A program made the translations under genes and the position numbers. A DNA stretch of 64,000 nt, from NCBI GenBank assembly GCA_021234535.1, contig CM037838.1, positions 25,521,969 through 25,585,968 on the forward strand, given 5' to 3'. Below, one piece after another: positions 24,301 to 38,471 of this stretch; the first letter of the stretch is position 1, and each line of letters opens with the position of its first letter. The DNA comes from Stichopus chloronotus. Its lineage: Eukaryota > Echinodermata > Holothuroidea > Aspidochirotida > Stichopodidae. The notes under the pieces are model-generated. The model did not search any database. It saw only the letters and a list, made by a program, of their open reading frames with translations, and was not told the origin of the DNA.

Positions 24301-27300
24301 ATGTAGTACACTTATGTACTACACATGAGATCTGTCCATGGTTCCCTTCTTGAGATATCGTGTTTACATGGTAGGCGTCACAAACACATATACACACATA
24401 CATACACCACAGCATGATTACAAAGGTTACGATTTCATCAAAACTAATGAGAGGCAAAGAGGAACAAAGGAAAACACCAAAAGGAAAGCAGTGTGATGCA
24501 TGAGGTCAAGCTATTGTAGCCCCTGACGTATCAAGTGTAATTTACACAGCAATTTACATTTTTTTTAAAATAGGAGGGGGAACCCCTTCCCCTTAGACAC
24601 CTCCCAGGAAAACAGCAAATCATCAATGCTCACAATCAGAAAATTCTGGATACACTATCAAAAATTCTGGCTATGCCACAGAATCAATGACATTTTGTCA
24701 TTTCTATGCTTATATAGAAACCTTGAAGACATCAGACAAGACTGAAAGGTCTCACAGTTGTACAGTAGATGATAAAATTCGAAATTCAAAATGAAATTTA
24801 TTTTGTATTTAAATCAGGGTCCAGTGTCTGGAATAAATCTACAAGACTCATAAGGACTCTGGCTTTGTTGAGGGAAAGGCTCGCAAATCTGGATGCAATC
24901 TTTAAGGAGTAGACACTGTTGCACGTATGCCTACTATAGTGAACACAGAAGCATCCAAAAGTTTTAATTGTTCACTATTGCACATTCAGATACTAGTGGT
25001 GTTGATGGGACGTCTGTAGGACATCGCACTGCGCCGGACCCAGCCAGTTGATTTTGCCAGCCTCCCCAAATATCATTTCTTTGTTTTGTAACTTCACATC
25101 TTCTCTTGGCATTATACAAGAACATGTGAACAACCACGACTGCCAGTCTAAATCGTACACGTCCTTGACAAGTTTGGGAGATCTTGTAAACATCTTATTG
25201 AAGTTTGCTCATTAATTTTATCTGATTTACCTTAAAGACAAGCCAAAATATTAGAAAGGGACTTACATCATGAATTTGATCAAACTATTATTGAAAGTTG
25301 TGGACTTGCCACAAATTGTGACTCATTTTCCCCTCACAGTTCCCTCTTAATCATCCTATCCCTCCCCCTAGGCAATCCATAATTTTGCTCTCCTAACTTC
25401 GCTATCCTGTAGGGTCTGTGAGCATATATCATACCCAATTCAGGACACAAAACTTTGTGCAATACACAACGAGTCAATGAAAGAACTTGAGTCATTAAAG
25501 AGTGCAATTAAGTCAAATTATTCACTTACTTGTGGGTGGTTGGTGAGATCAAGTTGACCAATTTTGGCAAGTAATGAAATAGAACTGAATCGAAGAGCCG
25601 TAGAGGAAAAAGAAGCAGATGACATTGTTTGCAAAATCTAAAGGAAGAAAAATAAATCCTTCTCTTGAACTACTCTGAAAATAAGGCAAACATTCTGAAA
25701 TTGTCTTTCAATCAAGAGTTTGGATGAAAAGTCACTTGTAGCAAAGCATTAACCACACTGCACTAGTTCTTGCTAACATTTTCAATTCTCAAAGCTTTGG
25801 AAGGACTTACCAGTTCTAAGTCTTCAAATTTGAACTCCAGCAGAAGATGGCCACAGAGTTTCAACAAGGGTGATGCAATGGACACCATGGTCGCTTTTTC
25901 CAATTGAGTCGATCGCATGAACACGAGAATGCACTGAACGAGCCTGGACATGGTTGATGCTTGGACTGGAGGTAAACCTGGACTGAACTGATCAAAAACT
26001 TTACACAAATCCACCGTAGATTTTCGCTGTCAAAGAGGAAAAATACTGAAAATTTCATATGGGCAATCGATGGAAAAATCTTTGTTTGTCTCTAGATAGC
26101 TATCAAAATATTTCACAAATTAGAAAATCACCTTAAAGACTTTGACTCTCCTTGCCAAATTCTAACATATGGGAAGACAAATTTTAAGACAAGAAATTTT
26201 GCATGAGATAACTTAGTTTCTGTAATTATTGCTGAAGCAAACGAATCTTACCAAACTAAGAATAGTTTCAATGTTTTCAGACTTGCTCCAAGTATCCATT
26301 AAGCTGAGATAGTGAAATGACAGTTGGTAGCACACGTCTTCTTTGCACTCTGCTGGGAATGTTTGCAAAGGAAGCCTGCTCCATAAACTACGGTTAGCAC
26401 TTGGAGGGAATTCTTGCACAAAATCAATCTAAAGAAAATCAACAAATCAAACAAAATCAAACAAAACCTGATATAACCTACAAGATAATGTATTAAGAGT
26501 AATTCATAAAATGTCTTCAAATTTTGGTTTAAGCTGTAACTTAAAATCGCGTGTGTGCACAAGATGTTTGCAAGAACCTTTAAGACTTTCCCCACTTATT
26601 GCAATGTACCCACTCCCGGCGGTCTCTTGCCACTGACCAACCTTGCTGCTTTCTGCCATGAGAGGTAGGAGCCTTTGCAAGAGTAGACAAAGGTGAGAGT
26701 ACCCTGGACTCTGATTGGGTGCAACCGACTTGATCAATCTTGCGAGAAACTTGCAATGGCTGTAACACATGTCCGCTGTCCCGTATCTTCATATACATAA
26801 AAAAATAATACAAATGTTGCTGATGTAATATCTTGCTAATCAATTATTATTATCACTGTTTTATCTATAAGCACTGCTAATCACTGTATTATTTTAACAA
26901 ACATTTTGTATTACTTTCTCACTGTAGGCCTAAGATGCCTTTATTCTGTCAAAACTCCTGCATTTTACATCCACATCAGTTTTAAATTTTATAACCTTCA
27001 TTTCCACAAACGTACAACATATCATAAGACATAGAGCATATATCTGTTCAAATATGCTGTTACAGTGTGCTGTATTGAAAGGTATGCAGTATTGGTTCCC
27101 CACAGACGGCTTATCAATATTCTGCTCAATGATTTGACAAAGCAAAAATTTAACAACACATACATGCATTATCTAGTACTGTCACAAAAGCAACTCTGTG
27201 CATGGAGGGTAACAGTAAGTCACACTACTATGTTGTTTACAGAAAGAGTCCAACAGTGTCAAGCACTTGTGCAAATTAATTTGTGGAGTCTGAGGTCATT

Positions 27301-30300
27301 TTACAAGCATGACAGGTCTTTCATACACAGAAGAAGCTATCCTAATTACAAGCATGCTGGAGCTAACAGAAGCATATCTCTAAATCACCTGGCAACAAAA
27401 CACCACGCATCCATAGCAACCGAAGCTTCAGTGAAACTGTCACTGACTACTGCATCCAGAAGACATCGTTCAATTTTGCCGAACTGTTTCGGAGTGACCG
27501 TAGCGACAAATCCGTTCAGGTATGTGACGACATATCCATGAAGCGACACTTTCGACTGTGGTCGCCCATCATGCATCACACCGAGCATCATGACCGGAAG
27601 CGAAAATTCTGCATGGCCTGTAAAATGGATTAAATGGTTCATCGCACCATAAGGTGTAGCTTTGAATTGTTTGAAATGTTATGCGTGTCAGCATTTTCTG
27701 AGAGAAATGTAGAATAGGTAATCAAGTAAAAGCTTTCAAAAATTTTGACCTTTCTTTTTCATTTTCAGGATGACAATCACTCGTCTATCAGTCTCCTCCT
27801 TAGAGCAGATGGAGGCTAAGTGAATCTACTTAAACAGGTTGCTTAGGAACCATCACACAGTACCATGATCCAAGCTTGGATTACTTGTGACATTCCTATG
27901 ACCCACCCTGTACAGTGTGTGACTGCATCTTGAAGAGCCAAAAAAGTCTCTCAAACATTGACACAGCTGAAAACAAATGTGCACCGGGATACGTTATCAA
28001 GTATATAATCTAGCATGTTGTAGAATTCACAAAACAGTTAAAGCAGGTAGCCATGAAGATTCGCCATGACACTAAGGTCTTTCACTCAAGAAATCTCAGA
28101 TCACCCTTCTCTGAAAACTGGTGTCACTCACATTTAGCGACAGTCTGCAGGACGCACCTCACGATCGAATCTTTGGGTGGATCCTCGGGGAACACTGTCA
28201 TAGCGTTGTATTTATCCTGGATTTCTACATCACATTTAGGCAAAAGTTGTAGAACATTTGTCAGTGTTAGCAAATAACCAAATGGAATGATCTCTTCATC
28301 AAACTCTGCAGAAACAATTGAAAGAAAAAGATGAAGCTACATTGAAATTATAATGAAATTGTGTTTTGCTGTGATTTTCTCCTTTTTCATTTTCCACAGA
28401 GGTGGGGGGGGGGGGGAAATGAGGGATGGGTAAAGCATTGCTCTACAAAGTAAACCTGACCGATGAAAAGACAAAAATCACATGGTTAAATGGCGGTGGA
28501 AATTGTAAGTATCAGCTCAATCCAACAGTTAGTGTGATAACTAGGAAAAAACTATACATATACACCTGACCTGCAAGAACAAAATGTGAGAATGAGTGCT
28601 TCAAAGTATGGATCAAAACCAATGCACCACAACATTGTGTTTGTTGGAATCTGTTCTGTTTTTCAATGCCTTGATTTCAATCACTATACTTCATGCTCTG
28701 TTCATGTGATAATATTAATAGCCACCGTTACACCACTATTAACTTTTATTTAAAAAAAAAAAAGAAAAAAAAACATTTTATTACTTTGATGTACTATTTT
28801 TCTAAATCCATGCATCATTCAACATTGTTCCAAACACTTCTACGACTCTTGAAAAAGTTAATTGCTGTTTTCTCTTTGAAGAATATTCCTCTTTGAAGAA
28901 TATTTCTTCGGATGCCCACATGGGGCTTCCTTTACTGCATTTACAGCAGAATTAATCAAATTGCAAAAATAAATCAAATTGCTTGCAAAATAATAATGAT
29001 AAAAAAGAACAACAAGAACATTAAACAAGTCAAATGTTTTGCTGTCTATGTCCAGTGATCATTTCACACAAATGTAAGAAAACAACAGATGCTACAACTG
29101 TACATTCCTTTCAGTGCTAGGTTCATTGTTTTCTTTTGCAAGGTTTTTGTCCTTCTGTTTGTTACGTATTTTGTTTTTCTTCTGCTTCTTCTTCTCATTT
29201 TTTTCTGCTTTCTCTCAGTTTGGTTCTTTTTTTCATGTTTATCTATATCATGACATCTTCATCGTACTGTACTTTACAATCTACATGATGGCAATTCAAT
29301 CTAAATGGTAAACTTAAAATTTGAAACAAAGTTTCACTTCTTTTAAATCCAACTTGCGTCACATCAGAGAAAACCGAGGGGAGAAACTTTCAAAACTTTT
29401 TGTTCACTTTTTTTTTTAATTTATTTTTTTTTAAACTTTTTTGTTTAACCTCAATGGGAAACTCACTTTGTACCGGGTTCAGAAGCATGTCACAGAATGT
29501 TCTGCAAGGAATGAGCCTTTGGAGAAGAGGTTCAACACACACCAGAAATGATCCCTTCAGTTCATCCATGCTATCTGTGCTTAGGTGAGGTGCGTTCAAG
29601 CTAGGGGGAGATTGGCTGAAAGGAGAAACATGTCATGAGATAGGTCATATTATCTCACATCGTTACGTATCATTATATCCAACATTCATCTCACATTACA
29701 TCATGTATCATTTGCAGATCAATTGTCATATCATATCATTTCACAAAATATCATGCAGTCAATGATATATCAAGACATACTACATTGTGCCATACCAAAT
29801 CATTTCAAACGTTTTGACATCAAGCAATAAATCATACCATGTTCCTTCACACGTAACATATCAAGCAATGATGTATCACAAAATGTCACTTTATACATCA
29901 TAGTTGTATTATGCCACCATATCACATCACAACATATGATATTGCATCATATATCATAACAGAGTATACCATGTCATGACAGGACATGTCAAATCACATC
30001 ACATTGTATTACATCACACTATACTGCCACCATATCACATCACATATCATAACAAAGCACATCACATCATGTTTAATTGCATTATAACATATCACACCAC
30101 CGTATCACATCATAGCATATATCACATCACATTATATATCACAAAAGAGAATATCACATAATGACAGATCATGTCAAGTTACATCAGATTGTATACCATG
30201 ATGTAGGTTCCATATACTACCACATTAATAACCTCATCCTGATGCCATCATGTTCAATATTACTTCACCAGAAACAGAAACCTTTAATTCCACTCTTTGT

Positions 30301-33300
30301 TCATGATTCATTCATATCACAATTGCACAGAAAAATAAAACACCCTCCTTACCTAAACAAAAGGACAACTAAGTTATAAAGTTCTTTGGTGCATTCTCCC
30401 AAAACAGACTCAAATTCCTTCAACATGTGCAGAAGCATTTTGGCATAGAGTGCACAAATTTTGACAGTCTTTGAAAACACCTTCTTGTCTCTCCCACCTT
30501 GAGAAGAAGGACTATCACTATCTGACTCCAGGGGTGCCTGGACCAAAGCTCGCTGAAAATGAGATTTAATATCCCAGCAGAGTGCATGGATAATTGCAGG
30601 AACCTAGAAGAAAGCATAGAGAGGAATGGAGACGGAAGATTAAGAACACATGATTCCTCAAACCATTTATGCATGTAATAGAACCACTAGATTTATTCAT
30701 CCAACAGAACCTCAAACCATTTATTCATCAAATAGACTTGGAATAAAACAGCTAGATCGGGTACAATATGTTATATGATATTACAGTTGCACCCTTAAGC
30801 TAGGAGTACCTCAGTGATAACCCTTATATTTACAACTAATTTATTCTGACAAAATTTGTTCCAAGAATTTGTAAGGCACAAACTAACTGAGCTTCACTTA
30901 AAGTCTCAAGCAGAAAGGTGCCATAAGTGACCGTTCACTTCACAGGTACTTTGTCAGTTAACTCATGAATATGAATAAGTTGTGATGGTGACACAGCCAG
31001 TTAATTCGGACTACTACACCATGTGCTTTTTTATGCTAAACAGCACGGATAGAACATTTCTTTGTGCAAGTGTGACTGAACAAAACTGTGAGTGACAATA
31101 TATTTTCTTGTGCAAGTCAGCACTTACAAACCCTAAATGCGTCTAAGTGGGAGGTACACGAATGGAAAATCCAGTTTGCATGTCACACACAGGTTAGTAT
31201 GTCATGTGTCTTAAGTCTTCAAGGTAATCCCTGTGTAAGCATGTTAGTTCTAAGGTGCCATCACTGTGACAGTTTTATGTTCCTGTTCTACTTGCAACAT
31301 TACCATCAGCACAATCCTTTGTACTATAAAAAACAATGATTTTCTTCAAATGAAACTTTGCTAGTTGCAATGAGTTTTTTAAATGTTAGTTGTATTGTGT
31401 CATAAGGTGTATCATCAATGTAAAACCATTATCTTGTAAAATACCACACTACTTCCAATAGTTCTTCCTTGCTTAATTGAATCTGCCATCAGAGAGACAC
31501 ATAAGCTTGAAAGATGGTTGCTAAGTATCATGAGAGTAACTTTTTTTTTTCCCCAGACAGAACAGTTCTGTTTTTACATGTAACCCGTATCACAGATGCA
31601 ATGAAAATTCATTTGTGTTGTAGACTTGCAAAAAGTGATTCCAAAGCATGATGGGAACTTTAGTTCAAAGTGATATTGTCACCATCTTGAATGACTTCTC
31701 TTCGACATCTTGAATGACGTATTTTATATTTTGTTTGCCTGTTACCTGCAAGTTGCCATCGAGGCAATCCTTGTGCTTGGTCACAAATTTCACAAGAAAC
31801 TTCCAGGTACTTGCCATCAGAGATGCATCCATGTTACCTATGATGGCACATAACTCATGAAGGTCTTTACTCACTGTTAAGAGATTAAGAGATTAAAAGA
31901 TTAAACAGAGAAAAAAAAAATAAAGGTAAAATCACGACTGACGTAGGCGGTCATTTTCCAATAATTAGTTGTCCAGTATCAACAATCAGCGGTTCACCTC
32001 CTCGCCTTAAAAACTTGAAAACAGTAAGTTCCCAGAGAAGCAATGACATGGGTTTTTCCACAAAGTTGCTTTGATTCTTCTGTCATGTCTAATTTTAAAC
32101 CTCCCCTTAAATCCACTCCCCTCAAAAAACTTCATATAATTTATGCAAAATGGTGCCACTGAGAGACAATTTCTTGCTCCATTTTACTCCCATTTAAATC
32201 AAATATCACCTCACGCCTACAATACATTTGGAATAGCTGTTCATTGCCAACTTTTTCGGAGGCAGAGCTATTGTGGGGGGGGGGAATATACCCTGTGTCT
32301 AAGTGAAAGAAAATGACGACCCAATCTGTTGTGCAACGTCTATATGTCATCATGTTCCCTCCGTTGTGAAGAATGGCTGGTTGAGCAACGCGCACCAGGA
32401 GATAAGACCACTCACGATGTCTCATCTTCATTAAAGATCTTTAAGAATTCTACTCCACAGTCCAAATTTATCTAATGAATTAGAAAGACTTCCATGGAAC
32501 AACAGATGACCTATTTTCATTGGAATTCAAATAAGTGCTCCTCTAGAAGGAGATATCAATTTTACCTCTTAAAGCATTATAAGTTCAAATCAGACTGTTT
32601 CCTAGTGTCTCATGATATGTCACAAATTTAGCAGATTTGGTACCTTGGATGACGATCTGCTGGTTCTCCTCTGTCGATGGTTGAACATCCACCAAGTCTA
32701 ACATCGCCATCAACGCTTTCTGAAGGACGAACGTCTTTTTGAAGAAAAGAGAAAGTTGTTCTGACAAGGCTTCAAAATGGCTGCCATAGATAGTATTGCT
32801 CTCCTGAAGGGTGACAGAAAGATAAAGATAAGAGAATTAAAACTCCTCATTCCTAAAAGGAATCTACAACCACTACATCATATTTACTCAATAATCAGTT
32901 GCAATTTATTTGTTTTATCTATATTAACAAAATTGTGGGAAAATTGTCACAAATTGAGACTCACGTATACAAAGACAGTACTTCGGAGAACATCGTACCT
33001 ACCTTGCAATGTTCAAATGACTTCCGAATGATGCTCAGAATCGGTAATGGAATCGAATGCACTCTTCCCAGTAAAATGGAGCCTTCGCTATTCCGGACGA
33101 CGTGAAGTAAAGTCAGTTCCAGAGATGCCAAAACATCCATGGTTTTCTGTTTTGTAGATTGAATACCAAAATATAACAGAATGATTGCATGAAACTAGGA
33201 AAAAGTAGAAGGATACAAAATTTTCAAAAACATTACACTAACAATGGCAAACTTTAGGCATGTTTTCAAACAATGATTGTTACAGTTATTTGTTTGTTTT

Positions 33301-36300
33301 CGAATGACAAATGGCCAGAATAAATAGCTTAATGCACTGTCCTTCTGTTGTTCGTGTATAATAATTCAGGCCTTGAAGGGAAGTTATTTTACGATGCTAA
33401 GCCTGCGGTTTCTATATTGCAACTTCACGTAGAGGGACTAACAACTTAACGATTTTGGTATCTTTAGTCAGAGAGCTTTACTGGTTCGTTCATGCACTTT
33501 GTTACACTCTGTTACATTTTCAAGAGTGTCCATTATAACAAGGTTCCATCACTTTCTTGGGAATCAATTTCCATGACTTTTCCATGACTTTCCCATGCCC
33601 AAAGAATAATTTCCATGGTCTCTTGTCCTGACATCTTATGTAAAGCTCTTACAGGTTTTCAACTTTAACAGCAAAAGCCAAAGCAATATGAGGTAAAGAG
33701 AATAATAACTTTTGATATTATGAGTGACACTACATTTTACATTATGGAAAATCTATGATGTCACGAAGGCACAAACACATGAATATCTTTATTTCTTTAT
33801 AATCTTGACTGACTTTAAAGGAACATTACAATAGTGTAAGACATGATATATGAGACCACAATATTTTAATTTAAATCTACCATGTCTGCACTCTACACTG
33901 TCATCACTGTCGAATGATGGCTTCAATTTCGAAGTAATTTGCCACTGTTACATGGCATTTTGGTAACCTTGAGGTCACTGAAAACCTTTCTTGACCAGAG
34001 AAGTTTTTCTTAAAAATGGCAATATCTTATGTTAGGAACAGGAGATTGTGCAGGGTGTGAAATGCCTGCAGTAAAAAAAAATTCTTTTTCATTTAAGAAC
34101 CCCTTTACCTGTCAGTGAAATATTCCTTTAAGAGGGAATGCTGTGTAAGAACAACCAGAACAAACTAAATGTTGGAAAACTGAAAGTGTATGTTACTCAA
34201 TCCTCTGTTGCTGAAATGAACACAGATGGTTTGGTATATCATGAAAAATTTGCCAATTGTTTGCCAATGTTTTGACACACCAATTGAAGTGTTTTAAAGA
34301 TGACATGGACACAACCGGCTGCACCAAGTCTGGGTAACATCCGCTATCGATTTAATAGTTCAGAACTTGAGACAATACGTACACTGAGGGTTTCTTGAAG
34401 TATTTCCTGCACATCTGAGATTTCTGCAGCTTCATCTTCAAGAGCCGAGAGAATGGTGCCTCAACAGAGCATCATATACTTTGTGAGTCTGCAAAGGAAA
34501 AAAATCAGACTTCAGGATAAAAACTTCAGGATAAAAACTTTGAGCCACAAGAAAAGAGTTTGCAGTCAAAACCAGGAGAACGTAATTTAAGGAAGTGGAC
34601 CTAACTTCTGGGCATGGTCAAGCAGTAATGGAGGGGCATCTGACTATATTCTTTTCATGTCTGGTCCAAGCATGCATTAGTTTGTGGATTTTCCAATTTC
34701 TTATGTGGTTATGTAGGCAAGGAGTTGCAGTGCGACATTGCCATATGATAAATTATTAGTTCTGTCCCTTTGATAAAATTGTGACGTAGAAAGTGCTATG
34801 GTAACAGAAGGACACCAACTTAACATGTCTTTTTGTGCTTTTTTTATAAACAGGTCAAATCCACTGTTCTTAAATTACACCTTTCATATAACTTGTATCA
34901 TATGTTGGCTAGTACATTGATTCATACATTCCATGTGGAGCATAGGTTAGCATATATGAAATTTCAGATCTAGACTTGTTTATTCATTAAACAGAGAGAC
35001 AATTCATACTGCAAGTGAGGGACACATAGCATCTCTGCCATACCTGTAATGCAAATAACCTCTTTATCAGCCAAAGAACGTAATATCAATCATTGAAATT
35101 ATGATATGCAGTTAAATTTTTTCATAATGCCTATTATCTTTCAATGAAATGTTTTAAAATTCAAATTTGATAACGATATCCGAAAGATCCTCTCAGCAAT
35201 AAAAGTGACACTGAAAAATCTGCTGTAGTATGCCGCCTTATTACAATGTTGTGCATGGGAAGAACAAGTAAATTTGTCCTCTTTGAACAATTTCAAGTTA
35301 AAAATTTTGATTTACTACTCAGTACCCTAAAAAATACTGTCATAAGATTAACAACTTCTGTATTATGTCACAGACTGCAGAACATGTTGAATTCATGATG
35401 TTAAGTACTACGATATGAGTATACACAAAGCATGTCAAACTTGCTACTTTTTAAATGGTACTGTTTGACTGTCATACATGTACAGTACTGTAGCTGTACT
35501 GTAGACCTACTTTATGCTGTGAAGTTAACAGTGACAAGTTGAGCTCTGAGACTGGATCTAACGGGGCATTATTATGGATAACTTGCTTAATGTCATGTAT
35601 GTGATAATACTGCAGTGAGTGATGCTGTAATGAAGAAGTTGCATAACAATGATACATAAAAACAATTCAAGTAACATTTATGAAATAATAATAAGTCCAG
35701 TGCTCAGTGCTTACACTGGAAATAGATTCAACTTTAAACAAGTCACAATGTAATGTAAGTATTTTGAAAAAGACATAGCTGTTTTCAAATGCATTCAGGA
35801 GCTTATATTTTATCTTGTCCAATAATTGCTCATATTAACTATCTAAGTTGTCTTCAGTGCAAATTGCATTTTACTGTAATCCAAATCAGCATGCTTTAGG
35901 GTGTCGCTGTTGCTATTTAAAGGAAAGAAGCTACAGAGGTTCCTGTAAATAAAAGTAAATTAACTGTATGCTTACTGTTGAAATGTTCAGTCACTGTACA
36001 ACTTTAGAGATTGGCCACATTTGTTAGCAGATACTGTTCACTTGAAGACATCCATAACGATGTCCATGTAATTATTTTCTACTAATTCAAATAAGTCCAG
36101 TGTCAGGGCAATCAAAGAAACCTGACGATATAAGTAAATATTCAGCAATCTGTGTGCAGTACATATACATTTAACAATTGTCCCCTTCCGGTAACTGTAA
36201 TGGAGGGACACTTGTTGGCTTGTTCTTTACTTTGGTATAGAAAACAGTACATAATATGATTTAACATTTGCTATCAAGTGCGTCCATAGAACCCTATTAA

Positions 36301-38471
36301 TATGAAGTTTGAAGTTTTTCCGATTTTTTATTTACTGTGGAATATTAAAAGTTGCGATATTTTTGTAACAGAGGTACGGGTAACAGAGGGACAAAGTGGT
36401 AGTTAGTATTTTACTGCTAATTAGCAAAATTATTCTCAATAAAAGAGCAAAATGTGGTCATGGTCTGCTTATTAATGACTGTGACTATCAGGGTCAACAG
36501 GTTTTGTTTTTAAATCATTTTGAAATTATGATAGATGTTGTTTTGAAAATACTCCCACATATCAGCGACATTTGAGAATAAAAAAGTAGTAAAGAAGCAC
36601 CAGCTTTAAACATTGATAGTCTTTTAATGAATTGACTTTTCTTTTAGCTGTAGCTAGTTTCTTAAAATTTAACTCATTAGCTATCCAGCCATACCTCATA
36701 TCACTATGTTCTATGTATTCCATGTTTTGACCAAAATGCTTCATTTCCCTCCAGCTTGCCCTTCTCCAAAAGCTGACTCAGACACGTATGCAAGCCATCC
36801 GAATCAGAGAACATCACATTTTCTTACTCAAGATTAGTGAAGCGAATACGAAAAAAATTCTCTCGCTTTACCTCTGGGTACACCACAGAAGAAAACTCCA
36901 CTTCGATTCGATCAAAAGCGAGAACTGGAAGAAAGCTTTTGGTCATGACACTGAGCAGTGAGATCTTCTTCTCTGTTGAACAGCCGTTTGTGAACATTCT
37001 GTGGAATGACTGTTAAGGTATGACTGCTCAAATGAGTCAAAACCAAGGCCAGATTTACGGCAAGGATAATTTCTATAAAGCTAAAGAAAGATAATGCTTC
37101 ATCTGGATCGTAACAGGGGAAGGTCACACTCTGAGATCGATGGCCTGGGTGATAAAAATAACCTTCTGGTTCCCAGTTGGAGTCTCTTTCCATAAAAATG
37201 ATTAGTATTTTTTTTTTGAGGAAGTTGAGCTTGAACAATTAATGTATTTTCTTATTTGACCCCATACAAACAATTACTTGATTCTCATCACTAACTTCTG
37301 ACATCGATCATCTTTCACCTTTTATTACAAATCAATTTTTAGTAGGTTCCTTCCGGGCTCTGTTTTATGCTGTAATCATGTACTGGAGGAATAGTTGATT
37401 GTGGGATCTGGTTGGCGTGATTTTGGGTGATACAACGCAACCCATCAGAAACGAAGTCAGAACATGGTTGCCATTTTAGTGGGGCATTTTTGCTGCCAAA
37501 TTCCAAAAAGTAGCCACTCTTTTTTTCAGATTTGCTGGTGACAGAAAAATCCATTAGGCAGCTTGCAGCTACTTGTGTGTGAACTTGATGCTCTTTGGCA
37601 AAGTGAAATACATTCATTAAAACACAATGTTACATTGAACTTCCACTTCTATTTTGCTTACCTGTTAGCAAGTAATTCTCAAATACTCAATAGTCAAAAT
37701 TCAAATCTTTTCATCCACCCAGCAGCCAAAGGCATGCCCCTTACACAGGGCACAGGTTCGTTGCAATATTTACGGTACATGCTTTGCTCACATAAAATTA
37801 ATATCCGCTTCTCTGATTGGTTGTTTCGACTTTGTTCGATGATTGGTTAGATGATGTTTGTACGAAATATTGCAATTATTCGCACTAACATAACTGGGCG
37901 AATAGTCAAAGCCTTACTTCTATCTGCCAACCCAGAGTAAGGGGTCAAATTTTCTTGAAGAAAAAATACACATGGAAACAATACTATGTCAACCCAGGAG
38001 TGTTTTATTTTTTTATCAAACAAATCCACCCCATGTCCAAAATTGGCCCGGCTGGGGATTCAAATTAATTAATTTGTTATGGGGCTGTAGTAATAGGGGC
38101 GTGCCATAGCAGATCAGTGGAATCCTAGTTATGTAAGCGCTCTCAGTTTTGGGGCAACAACAGGCCTATAACAGGAGGGGAAGGAGTCACAGTGCGTTCA
38201 ATACATGCTGATGGATGTACTGTATCCATTTACCTTTGATTCCGTTTCCATTTTCATGCAAAAAAGACAAGTTTCTCTCAGAGTTCTAAATTATGTGATC
38301 AATAACAAAACCAATCAGAGAAGTTGAATGAAAGTAATCAGAGCACAAAGCATCCATTCTAATTGTATTACTAAAGGATATTGTCAACCTTGGCAAAATG
38401 TCTGCCACATTCTCTTTGCACTTTTCAGTGCTCCAGCTCTCAACATCCTGAAGGAACGATGTCTGAGACAT
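21319..38471 (-). CDS. FIRRM: FIRRM (C1orf112, DUF4487) orthologue, complete, 18 exons
   Basis: Exons in transcription order: 38389-38471, 36872-36998, 34383-34488, 33003-33146, 32644-32803, 31746-31873, 30353-30603, 29467-29615, 28132-28305, 27389-27617, 26642-26786, 26252-26428, 25811-26026, 25530-25637, 23375-23482, 22476-22556, 21996-22163, 21319-21498 (stop TGA). Junction phases agree throughout except for one extra base in exon 3. The model gives about 910 residues (human protein about 850). Segments matching the family include STWKFLVKF, MDAWCFVARYGTA, FLARLIKS, HENLVPECLQDDTTQNKVV and a C-terminal PWL helix; no membrane segment was seen. Established: FIRRM is an alpha-helical partner of the AAA+ ATPase FIGNL1 that limits RAD51 filaments in crosslink repair and meiosis (FLIP in plants). 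The start ATG at 38469-38471 opens MSQTSF, similar to other FIRRM N-termini. The exon 1 donor (GTTGAC) is weak. Confidence 0.88.
22945..23193. mobile_element. Second, diverged copy of the short inverted-repeat element
   Basis: It shares CATCACCCCAGAC, GAGCTACTCTGCAACTTT, TTGCTGTCAATC, TTGAGAATTTTT and the terminal ACTGCCTTTAAGG with the 20263-20459 element, in reverse orientation, plus an extra internal segment. It lies in the FIRRM intron between exons 15 and 16. Confidence 0.55.
23800..24380 (-). repeat. Tandem array with units of about 110-147 bp
   Basis: The landmark CCTTCTTGAGATAxxATGTTTAC recurs near 23811, 23953, 24100, 24209 and 24345. Between landmarks, TTGACCTCAAATG and ATTCTTGTAxTCAATG repeat in the same order. 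Units are imperfect. A dispersed relative is at 663-900. The array is in the intron between FIRRM exons 14 and 15. Confidence 0.7.
26642..27617 (-). other. FIRRM: FIRRM exons 10-11, most conserved core
   Basis: Exon 10 (27389-27617) ends EASVAMDAWCFVA and joins exon 11 (26642-26786) through a split Arg codon to give RYGTADMC, then FLARLIKSV. This A-MDAWCF-ARYGTA block is the most recognisable FIRRM signature and supports the assignment. The exon 11 acceptor (tatgaag) has a poor pyrimidine tract, but the phase and the protein match fix it. Confidence 0.85.
29640..30190 (+). repeat. Degenerate ATATCACATCAC satellite
   Basis: About 550 bp of irregular tandem words such as CATATCACATCACA, ATCATATCAT and CATCACATTAT. 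Within it, longer units of about 75 bp (catatcacatcac ... atcataac) can be discerned around 29930-30150. It lies in the intron between FIRRM exons 7 and 8. Open frames across it are low-complexity artefacts. Confidence 0.75.
33359..33450. repeat. Dispersed repeat CAGGCCTTGAAGGGAAGTTA
   Basis: The words caggccttGAAGGGAAGTTATTTTA, CTAAGC and AACTTCAC recur in order at about 57478-57570 in a DNMT1 intron. It is a short shared repeat of unknown class in the intron between FIRRM exons 3 and 4. Confidence 0.5.
34383..34488 (-). other. FIRRM: FIRRM exon 3 with one extra base
   Basis: The exon is 106 nt although both neighbours require a multiple of three. The first part reads THKVYDALL in the correct frame. 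After ...TTGAGGCACC the family-like continuation (TILSALEDEAAEISDVQ) is in the next frame, and the original frame hits TGA within a few codons. One base is therefore surplus near 34460. This is either a consensus error or a real frameshift. Confidence 0.7.
34489..36871 (-). other. FIRRM intron 2, nothing recognised
   Basis: AT-rich intron between exon 2 (36872) and exon 3 (34488). No exon-like segment, terminal inverted repeat or long repeat was recognised by eye. Confidence 0.4.
36999..38388 (-). other. FIRRM intron 1, nothing recognised
   Basis: Contains minus-strand open frames (for example 37339-37617) that do not resemble FIRRM and are not needed by the splice phases, since exon 1 ends in phase 2 and exon 2 starts with one base. 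A gene is not supported here. Confidence 0.4.

Noticed and set aside
29976..30161. His/Tyr/Thr-rich open frame
   Set aside because: A direct translation of the ATATCACATCAC satellite.
37339..37617. 92-codon minus-strand open frame in FIRRM intron 1
   Set aside because: Not similar to FIRRM and not compatible with the phase-2 junction between exons 1 and 2.
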